A DNA stretch of 64,000 nucleotides from Varibaculum cambriense (GTDB taxonomy: Bacteria > Actinomycetota > Actinomycetes > Actinomycetales > Actinomycetaceae). Within the stretch, counting starts at the first letter, position 1; the number at the start of each line of letters is the position of its first letter. The DNA lies in assembly GCF_002848005.1 (NCBI RefSeq), contig NZ_PKHX01000006.1, positions 89,229 to 153,228 of the forward strand, written 5' to 3'. A program made the translations under genes and the position numbers. The notes under the pieces are model-generated. The model saw nothing but the letters and a program-made list of their open reading frames with translations. It had not been told where the DNA came from and did no database searches. Below are positions 38,516 through 46,250 of this stretch, piece by piece.

Positions 38516-39550
38516 ATGCGCGTCGAATCTGGGGGTGAGGAATCTTCGCCTCGGCTACTTGACCATTGGGGACGGGTAGCCGAAGACCTGCGCCTATCGG
38601 TTACCGACCGTTGTAACTTACGTTGCAGTTACTGCCTACCGGAGGACGCCGACACCTGGATTCCCCGTCAGGATTTACTGACTCCGGCCGAGCTCGGCCG
38701 CCTTACCCAGGTGGCGCTATCTCTAGGGATTCGTAAAGTCCGTTTAACCGGAGGCGAACCCCTTTTACGCCCCGATTTAGCCGAGATTATCCACCAGATT
38801 CGCCAGGCGTTCACGCAGGCGAGCCTGCCTGCTGATATCGCGCTTACTACCAACGCTATCGGTTTAGCTCCCCGGCTAGATTCTCTGGTAAACGCGGGTT
38901 TAGGGCGCATCAACATTTCTTTAGACACCTTGGATCCCGGCCGCTATCACGCGCTCGCAAAACGCGACCGTTTTCCCGAGGTGGCCACGGCTCTGGAAAA
39001 ACTACCCGGTAGCGGCCTAGATCCCGTAAAACTTAACTCGGTGATTTTAGATCAACAGTCCCTAGAGGAAATACCGGATCTAGTTCACTTTGCGCTGCGG
39101 CGCGGCTTCCAATGGCGGGCAATCGAGTTCATGCCGATTGGCCCCTTAGGGGATTCGGCTGCGGTGCGCCCCCACGCTCGCGACATTCTCGCACGCCTGC
39201 AGGAAAGTTTTTCGCTCACCCCGATTGAAACTGACCCGGCGGCTCCGGCGCGCCGTTGGAACGTGGCAGCCGGCAGCGACCATCCTGCCGGGATTATCGG
39301 GGTGATTGCCTCCGAATCCGCGCCCTTCTGCGCCACCTGTGACCGCACGCGCCTGTCTGCTGACGGCAAAGTTTATTCCTGCCTATTTTCTTTATCTTTT
39401 GTCGATTTACTTACTCCTCTGCGTCAAGGTGCCTCTAACGACGAGTTGGCTCAGCTTTGGCTAGCTGCCCAGGCAGCTAAGCCTGCCGGTCACCGCGAAA
39501 TAGCGGCGGCAGGACGCAGAACCTATTCCCTCTCTCAGATTGGAGGCTAA
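38516..39550 (+). CDS. moaA: GTP 3',8-cyclase
   Basis: 344 residues. The radical-SAM [4Fe-4S] ligands are C33, C37 and C40 (CNLRCSYC). The second cluster is bound by CATC and a later Cys in SADGKVYSC near the C-terminus. The protein ends in GG, as required for MoaA activity. It starts the molybdenum cofactor pathway by rearranging GTP. ATG 38516 has AGGAGGGG upstream. It is followed by moaD after three bases. Confidence 0.97.
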   Translation: MRVESGGEESSPRLLDHWGRVAEDLRLSVTDRCNLRCSYCLPEDADTWIPRQDLLTPAELGRLTQVALSLGIRKVRLTGGEPLLRPDLAEIIHQIRQAFTQASLPADIALTTNAIGLAPRLDSLVNAGLGRINISLDTLDPGRYHALAKRDRFPEVATALEKLPGSGLDPVKLNSVILDQQSLEEIPDLVHFALRRGFQWRAIEFMPIGPLGDSAAVRPHARDILARLQESFSLTPIETDPAAPARRWNVAAGSDHPAGIIGVIASESAPFCATCDRTRLSADGKVYSCLFSLSFVDLLTPLRQGASNDELAQLWLAAQAAKPAGHREIAAAGRRTYSLSQIGG

Positions 39551-39553
39551 AGC

Positions 39554-39799
39554 GTGGTTACCGTACGTTTTTTCGCCGGAGCTGCCCAGGCAGCAGGAGT
39601 TGATAGCGCTAGTGTTCCGGCAGCTGCCCACCAAACTTTGCGGGAAATTGCCCAAGCTGCCAGCAGTAACAATCTGGCACCGATTCTAGAGGTTAGTTCT
39701 TTCCTAGTAGACGGCGCCCTCGCCGATGGCGACACCCCCCTAGGTGAATCCGCCACCAACGGACAGCTAGATGTACTTCCCCCCTTTGCGGGAGGTTAG
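39554..39799 (+). CDS. moaD: Molybdopterin synthase sulfur carrier subunit
   Basis: 81 residues from GTG 39554. A ubiquitin-like fold with the C-terminal Gly-Gly (PPFAGG) that is adenylated by MoeB and thiocarboxylated. It donates sulfur to cyclic pyranopterin in a complex with MoaE. Three bases separate it from moaA. A long double-hairpin element starts 18 bases after its stop. Confidence 0.93.
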   Translation: MVTVRFFAGAAQAAGVDSASVPAAAHQTLREIAQAASSNNLAPILEVSSFLVDGALADGDTPLGESATNGQLDVLPPFAGG

Positions 39800-39817
39800 A
39801 AGTTATCCGTCCGAGTG

Positions 39818-39927
39818 TGCGCGGGGGAGAAGTTTTTCCTCCCGCCCAAAGAATCGAAAAATGACCAAGTCATTTTTCGATTCTTACGCCCGCCTAGCCT
39901 GATCGGATAAAACTTCTCCCCCACGCA
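39818..39927 (+). repeat. Long double-hairpin element 1 (after moaD)
   Basis: Outer stem: 39818-39836 (TGCGCGGGGGAGAAGTTTT) pairs with 39909-39927, 18 of 19 positions. Inner stem: a perfect 17-bp hairpin, 39849-39865 with 39869-39885, loop CAA. An asymmetric internal loop between them carries CCTCCCGCCCA on one side and ACGCCCGCC...TCGG on the other. The reverse complement of element 2 has the same plan and the same loop motifs. It could be a complex terminator, a 3'-UTR RNA or a small non-autonomous DNA element. Confidence 0.75.
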
Positions 39928-40070
39928 GGGGGGGTGCTTTCGGTTACCGAAAAGGGAGAAATGCACTTAGCGTGCAGGAGCGGATTTATGCCTAGGGATA
40001 AATAAAGAACAAAACCTAAATCATCTTATACGCACCAGCTCACCGATTTACAACTAATTCTTTTTTCGAG

Positions 40071-40287
40071 ACTGGTCAACCTGTCCCTGCACAAGGGTCA
40101 CGGCTAGGGAAGGATCAAAGATCAGTAGCGGGGGAGTAGATTTTCCCGAGTAGGTGCGGTGGGCATAAGAATTCGGAAAACGCCGCTACGTTTTCCGAAT
40201 TTCTTGGGCAGGAGGGAGAATCTACTCCCCTGCTCAACTACGACTTTTACCGAGCCAGACCCGGAACTCAGGGACAGTTTGACCAGT
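40071..40287. repeat. 19-bp inverted repeats enclosing element 2 and the end of moaE
   Basis: ACTGGTCAACCTGTCCCTG at 40071-40089 is the inverted partner, with one mismatch, of 40269-40287. The right arm encodes the last moaE codons and its stop. With element 2 inside, the whole 217-bp unit folds as a three-tier hairpin. The stretch 39928-40070 has two small hairpins (TTTCGG/CCGAAA near 39945, TGCAC/GTGCA near 39970) and no gene. Confidence 0.7.
40128..40233 (-). repeat. Long double-hairpin element 2 (after moaE)
   Basis: Outer stem: 40128-40147 pairs with 40214-40233 over 20 bp including two G-U. Inner stem: 40167-40182 with 40189-40205, one bulge, loop CCGCTA. Read on the minus strand, its internal-loop motifs are CCTCCTGCCC and ATGCCCACC...CTCGGGA, matching element 1. 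It lies after the moaE stop in the sense orientation of moaE, so the two elements mirror each other between convergent genes. Confidence 0.75.
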
Positions 40288-40744
40288 GGTTACTTCCATC
40301 GGAGAAGTATTGATCCTTCCAGATCGGCACCTGTGCCTTGATCTGGTCAACGATTTCGGCAGTCACTTTGAAGGCGGCGGCGCGATGCGGGGCATCTACC
40401 ACTACTAGCAGGGCGGTTTCTCCGATTTCTAGCCGCCCGATCCGGTGGCGTACGAAAACCGCATCCAAACCTGCAGCGTTATCCCCCGCTGCCTCTGGGG
40501 AAACCGCGCCCTCGCCCTCGGAAAGGCCCAGCTCAATCGCGTCCCGGACGGCTTTAAGCAGAAATTTTTCGGCCTCCGGGTGGGCAGAATAGATCAGGTG
40601 GGTCACTCCTTGACCACCGTCATGATTACGGACGCAGCCGTTAAAGACCACGCGCGCGCCACTAGTGGCCGGAATATCCGCTATCGCCGGGGACGAACTG
40701 GGATCTGCCAGGGGTTTTTCTGTAACTTTTACATCGAATATCAT
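40268..40744 (-). CDS. moaE: Molybdopterin synthase catalytic subunit
   Basis: 158 residues. Signatures GARVVFNGCVRNHDGGQGV, a VRHRIGRLEIGETALLVVV segment, HRAAAF and the catalytic-lysine end VPIWKDQYFSDGSNHW. It converts cyclic pyranopterin to molybdopterin with MoaD. The last residues (WSNCP) and stop are coded by the right arm of the 19-bp inverted repeat. AGGAGGG precedes ATG 40744. It is divergent from the moeB-like gene, and the 64-bp gap between them holds overlapping TATACAAT/TTGTATAA boxes. Confidence 0.95.
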   Translation of the reverse strand: MIFDVKVTEKPLADPSSSPAIADIPATSGARVVFNGCVRNHDGGQGVTHLIYSAHPEAEKFLLKAVRDAIELGLSEGEGAVSPEAAGDNAAGLDAVFVRHRIGRLEIGETALLVVVDAPHRAAAFKVTAEIVDQIKAQVPIWKDQYFSDGSNHWSNCP

Positions 40745-40808
40745 CTATCACCCTCCTGAAGCGCTCTACCGGTATTGTATAAGGCAGTAGCTAGGGGAAA
40801 GGACGCGC
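40745..40808. promoter_or_regulatory. Divergent promoter region moaE / moeB-like
   Basis: The 64-bp gap holds ATTGTATAAGG (plus), whose complement contains TACAAT, so -10-like hexamers for both directions overlap near the middle. No matching -35 is clear. Inferred from position and composition. Confidence 0.35.
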
Positions 40809-41546
40809 ATGGTTTTTGAACGAGATCGCCTCACCGCCACTGTGGACGGGATTGGTGAGCGCGGGATTGATTCTTTGCAGGCTGCGCGGATTTTCGTGGT
40901 AGGTGCGGGTGGTTTGGGCTCGCCTGCCCTGGCCTATTTGAGTGCCGCCGGGGTCGGCACCTTGGGTATTTCTGATCCCGATCGGGTCGAACAATCGAAT
41001 CTACAGCGCCAAGTAATCCACCCGGCCTCTAGCTTGGGGCAGGTGAAATCGGTGTCAGCCGCAGCTACTGTCCATGCCTTAAATCCAAATGTGCGGGTGC
41101 AATTGGAACCGAAGATCACTGCTGATAATGCCCGCAGTATTATCGGCGCCTATGACTTGGTGATTGATGCGACTGATAATTTTTCCGCGAAATATCTACT
41201 TTCGGATACTTGCGCCGAAGTGGGACGCCCGCACCTGTGGGGAACTTTAGTAGCGATGAATTTTCAGATTTCGGTGTTTGCCGAGGGACTTACTTTACGG
41301 GATCTATATCCGGCGCCTCCGCCCGCGGGGACTACCCCCACTTCGCGGGTAAATGGCGTGTTGGGAGCGGTTTGTGGGCAGGCCGGATCGATTCTGGCAA
41401 CGGAAGCTATCAAAATGATTGTGGGAGTAGGCGAGCCGCTGCTTGGAAAGCTCTTAATCGTCGATGCGGGTAGCGGAAAATGGAATGTGGTGCATTTTGG
41501 GAACGCAAACCATAGACAAGCAACGGTATCCGGAAAGGATAAATAA
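40809..41546 (+). CDS. HesA/MoeB/ThiF family adenylyltransferase lacking zinc cysteines
   Basis: 245 residues. Nucleotide-binding VVGAGGLGSPALAYLSAAG, NLQRQVIH and VIDATDNFSAKYLL identify the E1-like MoeB/ThiF family. It should adenylate the C-terminal glycine of MoaD, the next gene cluster over. The CxxC pair before the LYPAPPPAGT segment and the second CxxC near the C-terminus, which bind structural zinc in MoeB, are absent (TLRDLYPAPPPAGTTPTS). There is no rhodanese domain. It is followed by moeA after two bases, so a molybdenum role is more likely than thiamine. Confidence 0.88.
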   Translation: MVFERDRLTATVDGIGERGIDSLQAARIFVVGAGGLGSPALAYLSAAGVGTLGISDPDRVEQSNLQRQVIHPASSLGQVKSVSAAATVHALNPNVRVQLEPKITADNARSIIGAYDLVIDATDNFSAKYLLSDTCAEVGRPHLWGTLVAMNFQISVFAEGLTLRDLYPAPPPAGTTPTSRVNGVLGAVCGQAGSILATEAIKMIVGVGEPLLGKLLIVDAGSGKWNVVHFGNANHRQATVSGKDK

Positions 41547-41548
41547 TT

Positions 41549-42913
41549 ATGAAACCGGTAGATGAATACCTGAACCAGGTGTTAACCCAGGTAAATTCGC
41601 TTCCACCTACGGTGATGCCAGTGGCGGAGGCTTTGGGCACCACTTTGGCGGAAGATGTTTTTGCCCGTTTCCCGGTACCACCTTTTACTAATTCCGCTAT
41701 GGATGGGTTCGCGGTGCGTTCCTGCGATCTTCCGGACGTCCTCGAAAATACGTCGATCCCGGCGGCTACCGGAGCAGAAAAAGGCGCAACGACGCTGCCT
41801 GCTGCTACGCCCAGTCGATCCGAATTGCCGAGCGCCCCGGGGGATGATGGAGCCCAAAAAACTTTGCCCTTAACTTTGCCGGTTCAAGCCGATATTGCCG
41901 CTGGTGATAATGGGGATTATCAGCTCAGTCCCGGGCATGCTATCCGGATTATGACTGGCGCACGAATGCCGGCTGGCGCCGATACCGTGATTAAAGTAGA
42001 GGACACTACCCTGCCGGCTGGCCCCCTTGACCTACCAAAAGAGGTCACGATTGAGCGTTGTCCGCGCGCAGGAGCCAATGTGCGCAAGGCAGGCGAGGAC
42101 GCCGCCGTGGGTGACCTGGTGTTAGCGGCGGGAACAGTTCTTACTCCCGCGGCACTTTCTTCGGCGGTTTCGATTGGCTATTCAGAGTTACCGGTGTATC
42201 GCCGTCCACGAGTAGCAGTAATCTCTACCGGGTTGGAGCTGCGTCCGGCAGGCGCGACCCTGAAGGGAGCGCAAATCCCCGACTCGAATTCGGTGCTGTT
42301 AGAGGCGTTGTTGCGCCGCCAAGACGTAGTCGTGTCGGGGGTTTACAGTTCCGATGATGAACCGGAAGTATTTGCAAAAACCTTGCAGCAGGCTGCCCAG
42401 GGTGCGGATTTGATTGTCACTACTGGCGGAGTGAGCGCTGGCGCCTATGACGTGGTTAAACAAGTTGGCTTATCGGGAGGTTTAGCGTTTACCAAAGTTG
42501 CGATGCAGCCGGGTAAACCGCAGGGGTTTGGCACTATTTCCGCCCCCGATGGTGCCGATGTCTATGTGGCAACTTTGCCGGGCAACCCGGTCAGCGTGTT
42601 TGTATCTTTCCACGTATTCGTGCGTCCGGTTCTGGCCGCTCTATCTGGCAAAGAGGGGCGCGTGGCGCTGCAGACTCGCGCCGCCACTACTACCGTGGCC
42701 TGGAAGTCCCCTGCCAGTAAACGACAGTTCGTGCCGGTACATTTGACCGAGGCAGAGCGGGTCGGCGATACCCCCACGGTTACTCCGACTCACCGCCTGG
42801 GGGCACGTTCGCACTTTGTGGCTTCCCTGCATCAAGCGAATGCGCTGGCAATCATACCGGAGGACGTAACCGAAGTGGAGCAATGGAGTCTGGTAGATGT
42901 GTTGCCCTGTTAG
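41549..42913 (+). CDS. moeA: Molybdopterin molybdenumtransferase
   Basis: 454 residues. N-terminal FTNSAMDGFAVRS, IRIMTGARMPAGADTVIKVED, the GEPHN-type domain with STGLELRPAG, TTGGVSAGAYDVVKQ, and KPQGFGTI. MoeA inserts molybdate into adenylylated molybdopterin. About 45 low-complexity residues (63-107) are inserted in the segment after MDGFAV, where most MoeA have a short linker. It is longer than the usual 400-410. Confidence 0.95.
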   Translation: MKPVDEYLNQVLTQVNSLPPTVMPVAEALGTTLAEDVFARFPVPPFTNSAMDGFAVRSCDLPDVLENTSIPAATGAEKGATTLPAATPSRSELPSAPGDDGAQKTLPLTLPVQADIAAGDNGDYQLSPGHAIRIMTGARMPAGADTVIKVEDTTLPAGPLDLPKEVTIERCPRAGANVRKAGEDAAVGDLVLAAGTVLTPAALSSAVSIGYSELPVYRRPRVAVISTGLELRPAGATLKGAQIPDSNSVLLEALLRRQDVVVSGVYSSDDEPEVFAKTLQQAAQGADLIVTTGGVSAGAYDVVKQVGLSGGLAFTKVAMQPGKPQGFGTISAPDGADVYVATLPGNPVSVFVSFHVFVRPVLAALSGKEGRVALQTRAATTTVAWKSPASKRQFVPVHLTEAERVGDTPTVTPTHRLGARSHFVASLHQANALAIIPEDVTEVEQWSLVDVLPC

Positions 42914-42968
42914 GGACACCTTTATAGCACCAGAGAGCGATCCGGGCACCAGGAAAGAAGGAACAGTT

Positions 42969-43496
42969 ATGGAAGACCAAGACGCACAACATTTACCCCA
43001 TTTAAACGCGTCTGGACAGGCACATATGGTGGATATTACTGGCAAGCAACCCACGGTGCGCGAGGCGCGGGCGCGCGCTTTTGTGCAGTGTTCACCTAAG
43101 ATCATGGCGGCTTTGCGAGCTGGCGAAGTCCCGAAAGGGGATGCCTTAGCGGTGGCGCGTATCGGCGGAATCGCGGCCTCCAAACGTACCCCCCTGCTGC
43201 TACCTTTGGCGCACCCGATTGGGGTGCATTATTGCGCGGTGGATATCCGCCTGGCTGAGGACGGAGTTGAGATCCTCGCTACCTGCCGCACTGCTGACCG
43301 CACCGGAATCGAGATGGAGGCACTCACCGCTGCCTCCGTCGCCGCTTTAAACCTGATTGACATGGTGAAAGGGGTAGACAAAATGGTCTCTATCCGCGAA
43401 TGCTATGTCCTGGAAAAACGTGGCGGACGCTCGGGAACTTGGGTGCGTCCGGGATGCGAGCAAGAAGCGGCAGCTAAGGAAGTTGATCATGGCTAG
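42969..43496 (+). CDS. moaC: Cyclic pyranopterin monophosphate synthase
   Basis: 175 residues from ATG 42969 with AAGGAA upstream; the frame extends further 5' into moeA but without a good start. Signatures: MVDITGKQPTVREA, LLPLAHPIGV, RTADRTGIEMEALTAASVAALNLIDMVK-type block and KGVDKMVSI. Catalyses the second step of cofactor synthesis after MoaA. The last eight bases overlap mobA. Confidence 0.95.
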   Translation: MEDQDAQHLPHLNASGQAHMVDITGKQPTVREARARAFVQCSPKIMAALRAGEVPKGDALAVARIGGIAASKRTPLLLPLAHPIGVHYCAVDIRLAEDGVEILATCRTADRTGIEMEALTAASVAALNLIDMVKGVDKMVSIRECYVLEKRGGRSGTWVRPGCEQEAAAKEVDHG

Positions 43497-44109
43497 TTCA
43501 CCACAGTACCTAAATGGAGTGATTGTGCTGGCAGGTGGGACTGGCGAACGTCTAGGCGGGCGCAGTAAACCTAATCTACTGATTGCCGGGGATCGCCTCA
43601 TCAGCTGGACTTTGTCTTTTTTGCCGCCAGTTCCCACCGTGGTGGTGGCTCCCGAGGAGGTGGAGGTTCCCGAGAAAGTTTTCCTCACTATGGAGGAACC
43701 TCCGGGCTCGGGACCGGCAGCCGGGATAGTTGCGGGCTGGCACCGTTTAGCTGACTCGTTCGTGTTTTCGCCCTCCGATATTATCGGGGTTTGCCCCGTG
43801 GACGCTCCCCTGTCGGGGTTTGCCTTGCGGCAGCTGGCAAGGCATTTACAGGAAACTAATGAGGACGCAGCCGAAAAAGAAAAAATACTCTTAGGCCAGG
43901 TGGGGGACGTTACCCAATATGTTCTGGGGGTCTTTACCGTGCGAGCGCTGATGGAGATGGCGCGGGCGAAGCCCTTAAATCGCTCGGTGCGCGGGGTGCT
44001 AGGTGAAATCGGGTTTGCCACCCGCGAGATTTCCCCGGATTATGCCCACGATGTGGATACGCCGGCAGATATCGCCCCGGTAACCGAGTTACTACGCATT
44101 TCCCGCTAG
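43489..44109 (+). CDS. mobA: Molybdenum cofactor guanylyltransferase-type protein
   Basis: 206 residues from ATG 43489 (TAAGGAAG upstream); a longer frame from 43405 is entirely inside moaC. The nucleotidyltransferase P-loop VLAGGTGERLGGRSKP is clear, with CPVDAPLS as the metal-binding Asp. It attaches GMP to molybdopterin to form the bis-MGD cofactor needed by NarG. It meets mog tail to tail with no gap. Confidence 0.88.
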   Translation: MASSPQYLNGVIVLAGGTGERLGGRSKPNLLIAGDRLISWTLSFLPPVPTVVVAPEEVEVPEKVFLTMEEPPGSGPAAGIVAGWHRLADSFVFSPSDIIGVCPVDAPLSGFALRQLARHLQETNEDAAEKEKILLGQVGDVTQYVLGVFTVRALMEMARAKPLNRSVRGVLGEIGFATREISPDYAHDVDTPADIAPVTELLRISR

Positions 44110-44661
44110 CTAATCCAGGGGGAAGGCGGCGGGATCTAGCTGCTCTAATAGGTGGGGCAAGAGCGGACCGAGGACGCTCAGGGTGTCGCGGACTCCTCCC
44201 CGAGAGCCGGGCGCATTGGCCACGATGGCACCCGCGGCGCCCCGAGCGGTAATTCCCACCAGGGCTCGCGAAAGCGAAGCAAGAGGAGTGGCTTTTAAAC
44301 CCTGCTGACAGATTTGCCAAGCAATCCCGTCCAGGCGTGCCTCCAGCAAGGGGGCAGTGGCCTCCGGTGTCAGATCCCGTTCGGTGATCCCGGTACCTCC
44401 GGTAGTGATTACTACCCGCGCGCCCTCGGCAATAGCGGCGCGAATTTCATTTTGGACGGATTCGATTCCATCGCTTACTACCCGCACTCGATCTACATCG
44501 ATTCCGTACCCAGCCAGCAGTTCTTGCGCGAGCGGCCCCGACTTATCTGGACGTTCTCCGCTTTTACAACGGTCTGAAACGGTTATCACCGCACCTGCGG
44601 CGCGACCACGTAATTTTTGCAGTTTTTTCTCATTTAAATGTGCATGCGGATCTACTGACAA
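44110..44661 (-). CDS. mog: Molybdopterin adenylyltransferase
   Basis: 183 residues, MogA/MoaB family: VITVSDRCKSGERPDKSGP, VVITTGGTGITERDLTPEAT, and APGSRGGVRDTL. Activates molybdopterin by adenylation before metal insertion by MoeA. The C-terminal part (LSRALVGITARGAAGAIVANAPG) is complete. It is the only leftward gene between mobA and narK. In actinobacteria this family is often called moaB; the reaction is the same. Confidence 0.9.
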   Translation of the reverse strand: MSVDPHAHLNEKKLQKLRGRAAGAVITVSDRCKSGERPDKSGPLAQELLAGYGIDVDRVRVVSDGIESVQNEIRAAIAEGARVVITTGGTGITERDLTPEATAPLLEARLDGIAWQICQQGLKATPLASLSRALVGITARGAAGAIVANAPGSRGGVRDTLSVLGPLLPHLLEQLDPAAFPLD

Positions 44662-44798
44662 GGCGAAATCCTCCTACCAATTACGCAAACCAAAACTTGC
44701 GATTACCTGGATATTTTCCCTAAGACCGGGCTAGTATCACCGATAAAAATACCGCTTTAACCTGCAGATATTATCCAAAAACATCATAACACGTAAAA

Positions 44799-44815
44799 GT
44801 CAGAAAAAATCTGAC
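44799..44815. promoter_or_regulatory. Dyad upstream of narK
   Basis: GTCAGA-AAAAA-TCTGAC lies about 40-58 bases before the narK ATG. It shares the TCAGA..TCTGA core with the fic-flanking palindromes, though spacing differs. It may be an operator or a small hairpin in the leader. No FNR-type box was seen in the 195-bp gap. Confidence 0.4.
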
Positions 44816-44856
44816 AAGCTAGTAGCATTACCCAGTATCGAAGGAAGTTTTTAGCT

Positions 44857-46176
44857 ATGGAAGCTGCAAAGAAGTCTAAGTAAGTACTTTCTGACTGGGA
44901 ACCGAACAACCCGGATAAATGGAATTCTGGTCTTGCCTGGCGCACCCTGGCAATTTCCACCTATTCCCTAATCCTGGCCTTCACCGTATGGTTCCTGGTC
45001 TCCGCAATCGCCCCTAAACTGAATGAGATAGGATTCGACCTCACCAAGGCGCAGCTTTATTGGCTGACCTCGATGCCCGGTCTGTCCTGCGGGTTCTTGC
45101 GTTTGATCTATACTTTCTTGCCGCCCATCGTGGGTACCCGCAAACTGGTGGGCTGGTCTTCAATCCTCTATATGATTCCCATGTTGGGATGGTTCTTTGC
45201 GGTACAAAACCCGAACACCCCCTATTGGTGGCTACTAGCTTTAGCCTTCATGTGCGGAATTGGGGGCGGTTCCTTCTCTGGCTACATGCCTTCCACTGGA
45301 TATTTCTTCCCCAAGCGACTTTCGGGGACTGCTTTGGGACTGCAAGCCGGGATCGGCAACTTGGGGATGTCGATCATTCAGCTGGTCGGCCCGCTGCTAA
45401 TGGGATTCTCGTTATTTGGCCTCACCTGGATGAGCCCCCAGCAGACCGCAGACGGGGCAAGTATTTGGGTATCTAACGCCGCAATCTTCTTCGTACCCTG
45501 GTGCATCGTGGCCGCCATCTTGTCGTTCACTCTGCTACGTGACGTACCGATTAAAGCCAATATTCGCCAGCAGCTCGACATCTTCAGCAATGCCAACACC
45601 TGGTACATGACGGTGCTGTATGTGATGACCTTCGGACTATTTTCGGGTCTCTCGGCAGTGTTCGGTCTGCTAATTAATGACAATTACGGCGCCGAGTCCC
45701 CCCTGAAACTGGCGGTCACTGGCGCCTCCTTCGCCTTCCTGGGGCCGCTGATTGGTTCAGTGGTCCGCATGGCCTGGGGGCCTTTCTGCGACAAAATGGG
45801 CGGAGCGATCTGGACTTTCATTTCTGGAGTGGGCATGGCGGTTACTCTGGCCATTGCCGGCTTCTACCTAAGTAATCCCCACGGCATGAGTGACTTTTAC
45901 GGTTTCCTAATCGCCATGCTGGTGATGTTCTTCTTTGCTGGCCTGGGCAATGCCGGTACCTTCAAACAGATGCCGATGATTATGCCCGCCCGCCAAGCAG
46001 GCGGCGCCATCGGATTCACTGCCGCGGTAGCCTCCTTCGGCCCCTTCGTGGTGTCGGTAGCCCTCACCATGATTTCTCCGACGGTCTTCTTCTATGGCTG
46101 CACCGTCTTTTGCATTATTGGATCGGCGCTTTGCTGGTGGCAGTACGCTCGCAAGAACGCTCCCTTCCCCGGATAA
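44857..46176 (+). pseudogene. narK: Nitrate/nitrite transporter NarK, interrupted by an in-frame TAA
   Basis: Reading from ATG 44857 (GAAGGAAG upstream), eight codons (MEAAKKSK) are followed by TAA at 44881-44883; the frame then continues unbroken to 46176 as a full MFS nitrate porter. The region after the stop reads VLSDWEPNNPDKWNSGLAW, then helix 1 (TYSLILAFTVWFLVSAIA), then the rest of the family. No ATG, GTG or TTG occurs in frame before 45073, and starting there would lose helix 1. One base change (for example TAC/TAT to TAA) would explain it. It is directly upstream of narG. Loss of function, read-through or a sequencing error are all possible. Confidence 0.82.
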
Positions 46177-46184
46177 CCAATTAT

Positions 46185-46212
46185 TCCCGAGGGCGCAGCC
46201 TCGTCCTCGGGA
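46185..46212 (+). repeat. Hairpin between narK and narG
   Basis: An 8-bp stem TCCCGAGG/CCTCGGGA with a 12-base loop, and no T-run. It could stabilise mRNA ends or attenuate transcription between narK and narGHJI. The motif CCCGAGGGCG recurs at the hairpin after narI. Confidence 0.5.
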
Positions 46213-46250
46213 GCAAAACTTAGTAAGCACAAAACTCAAAGGAAAATAAA

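Noticed and set aside
39818..40233. Integron-type attC sites
   Set aside because: No GTTRRRY core or integrase gene, and the arms are far longer and better paired than attC stems.
39800..40267. Molybdenum cofactor riboswitch (Moco RNA)
   Set aside because: The structures lie at the 3' ends of both genes, not in leaders, and I cannot match the known Moco consensus.
42897..42968. Longer moaC start
   Set aside because: It overlaps moeA, lacks a ribosome site and adds residues not found in MoaC.
44881..44883. Recoded stop (selenocysteine) in narK
   Set aside because: Selenocysteine uses UGA, not UAA, and NarK proteins have no Sec at this place.
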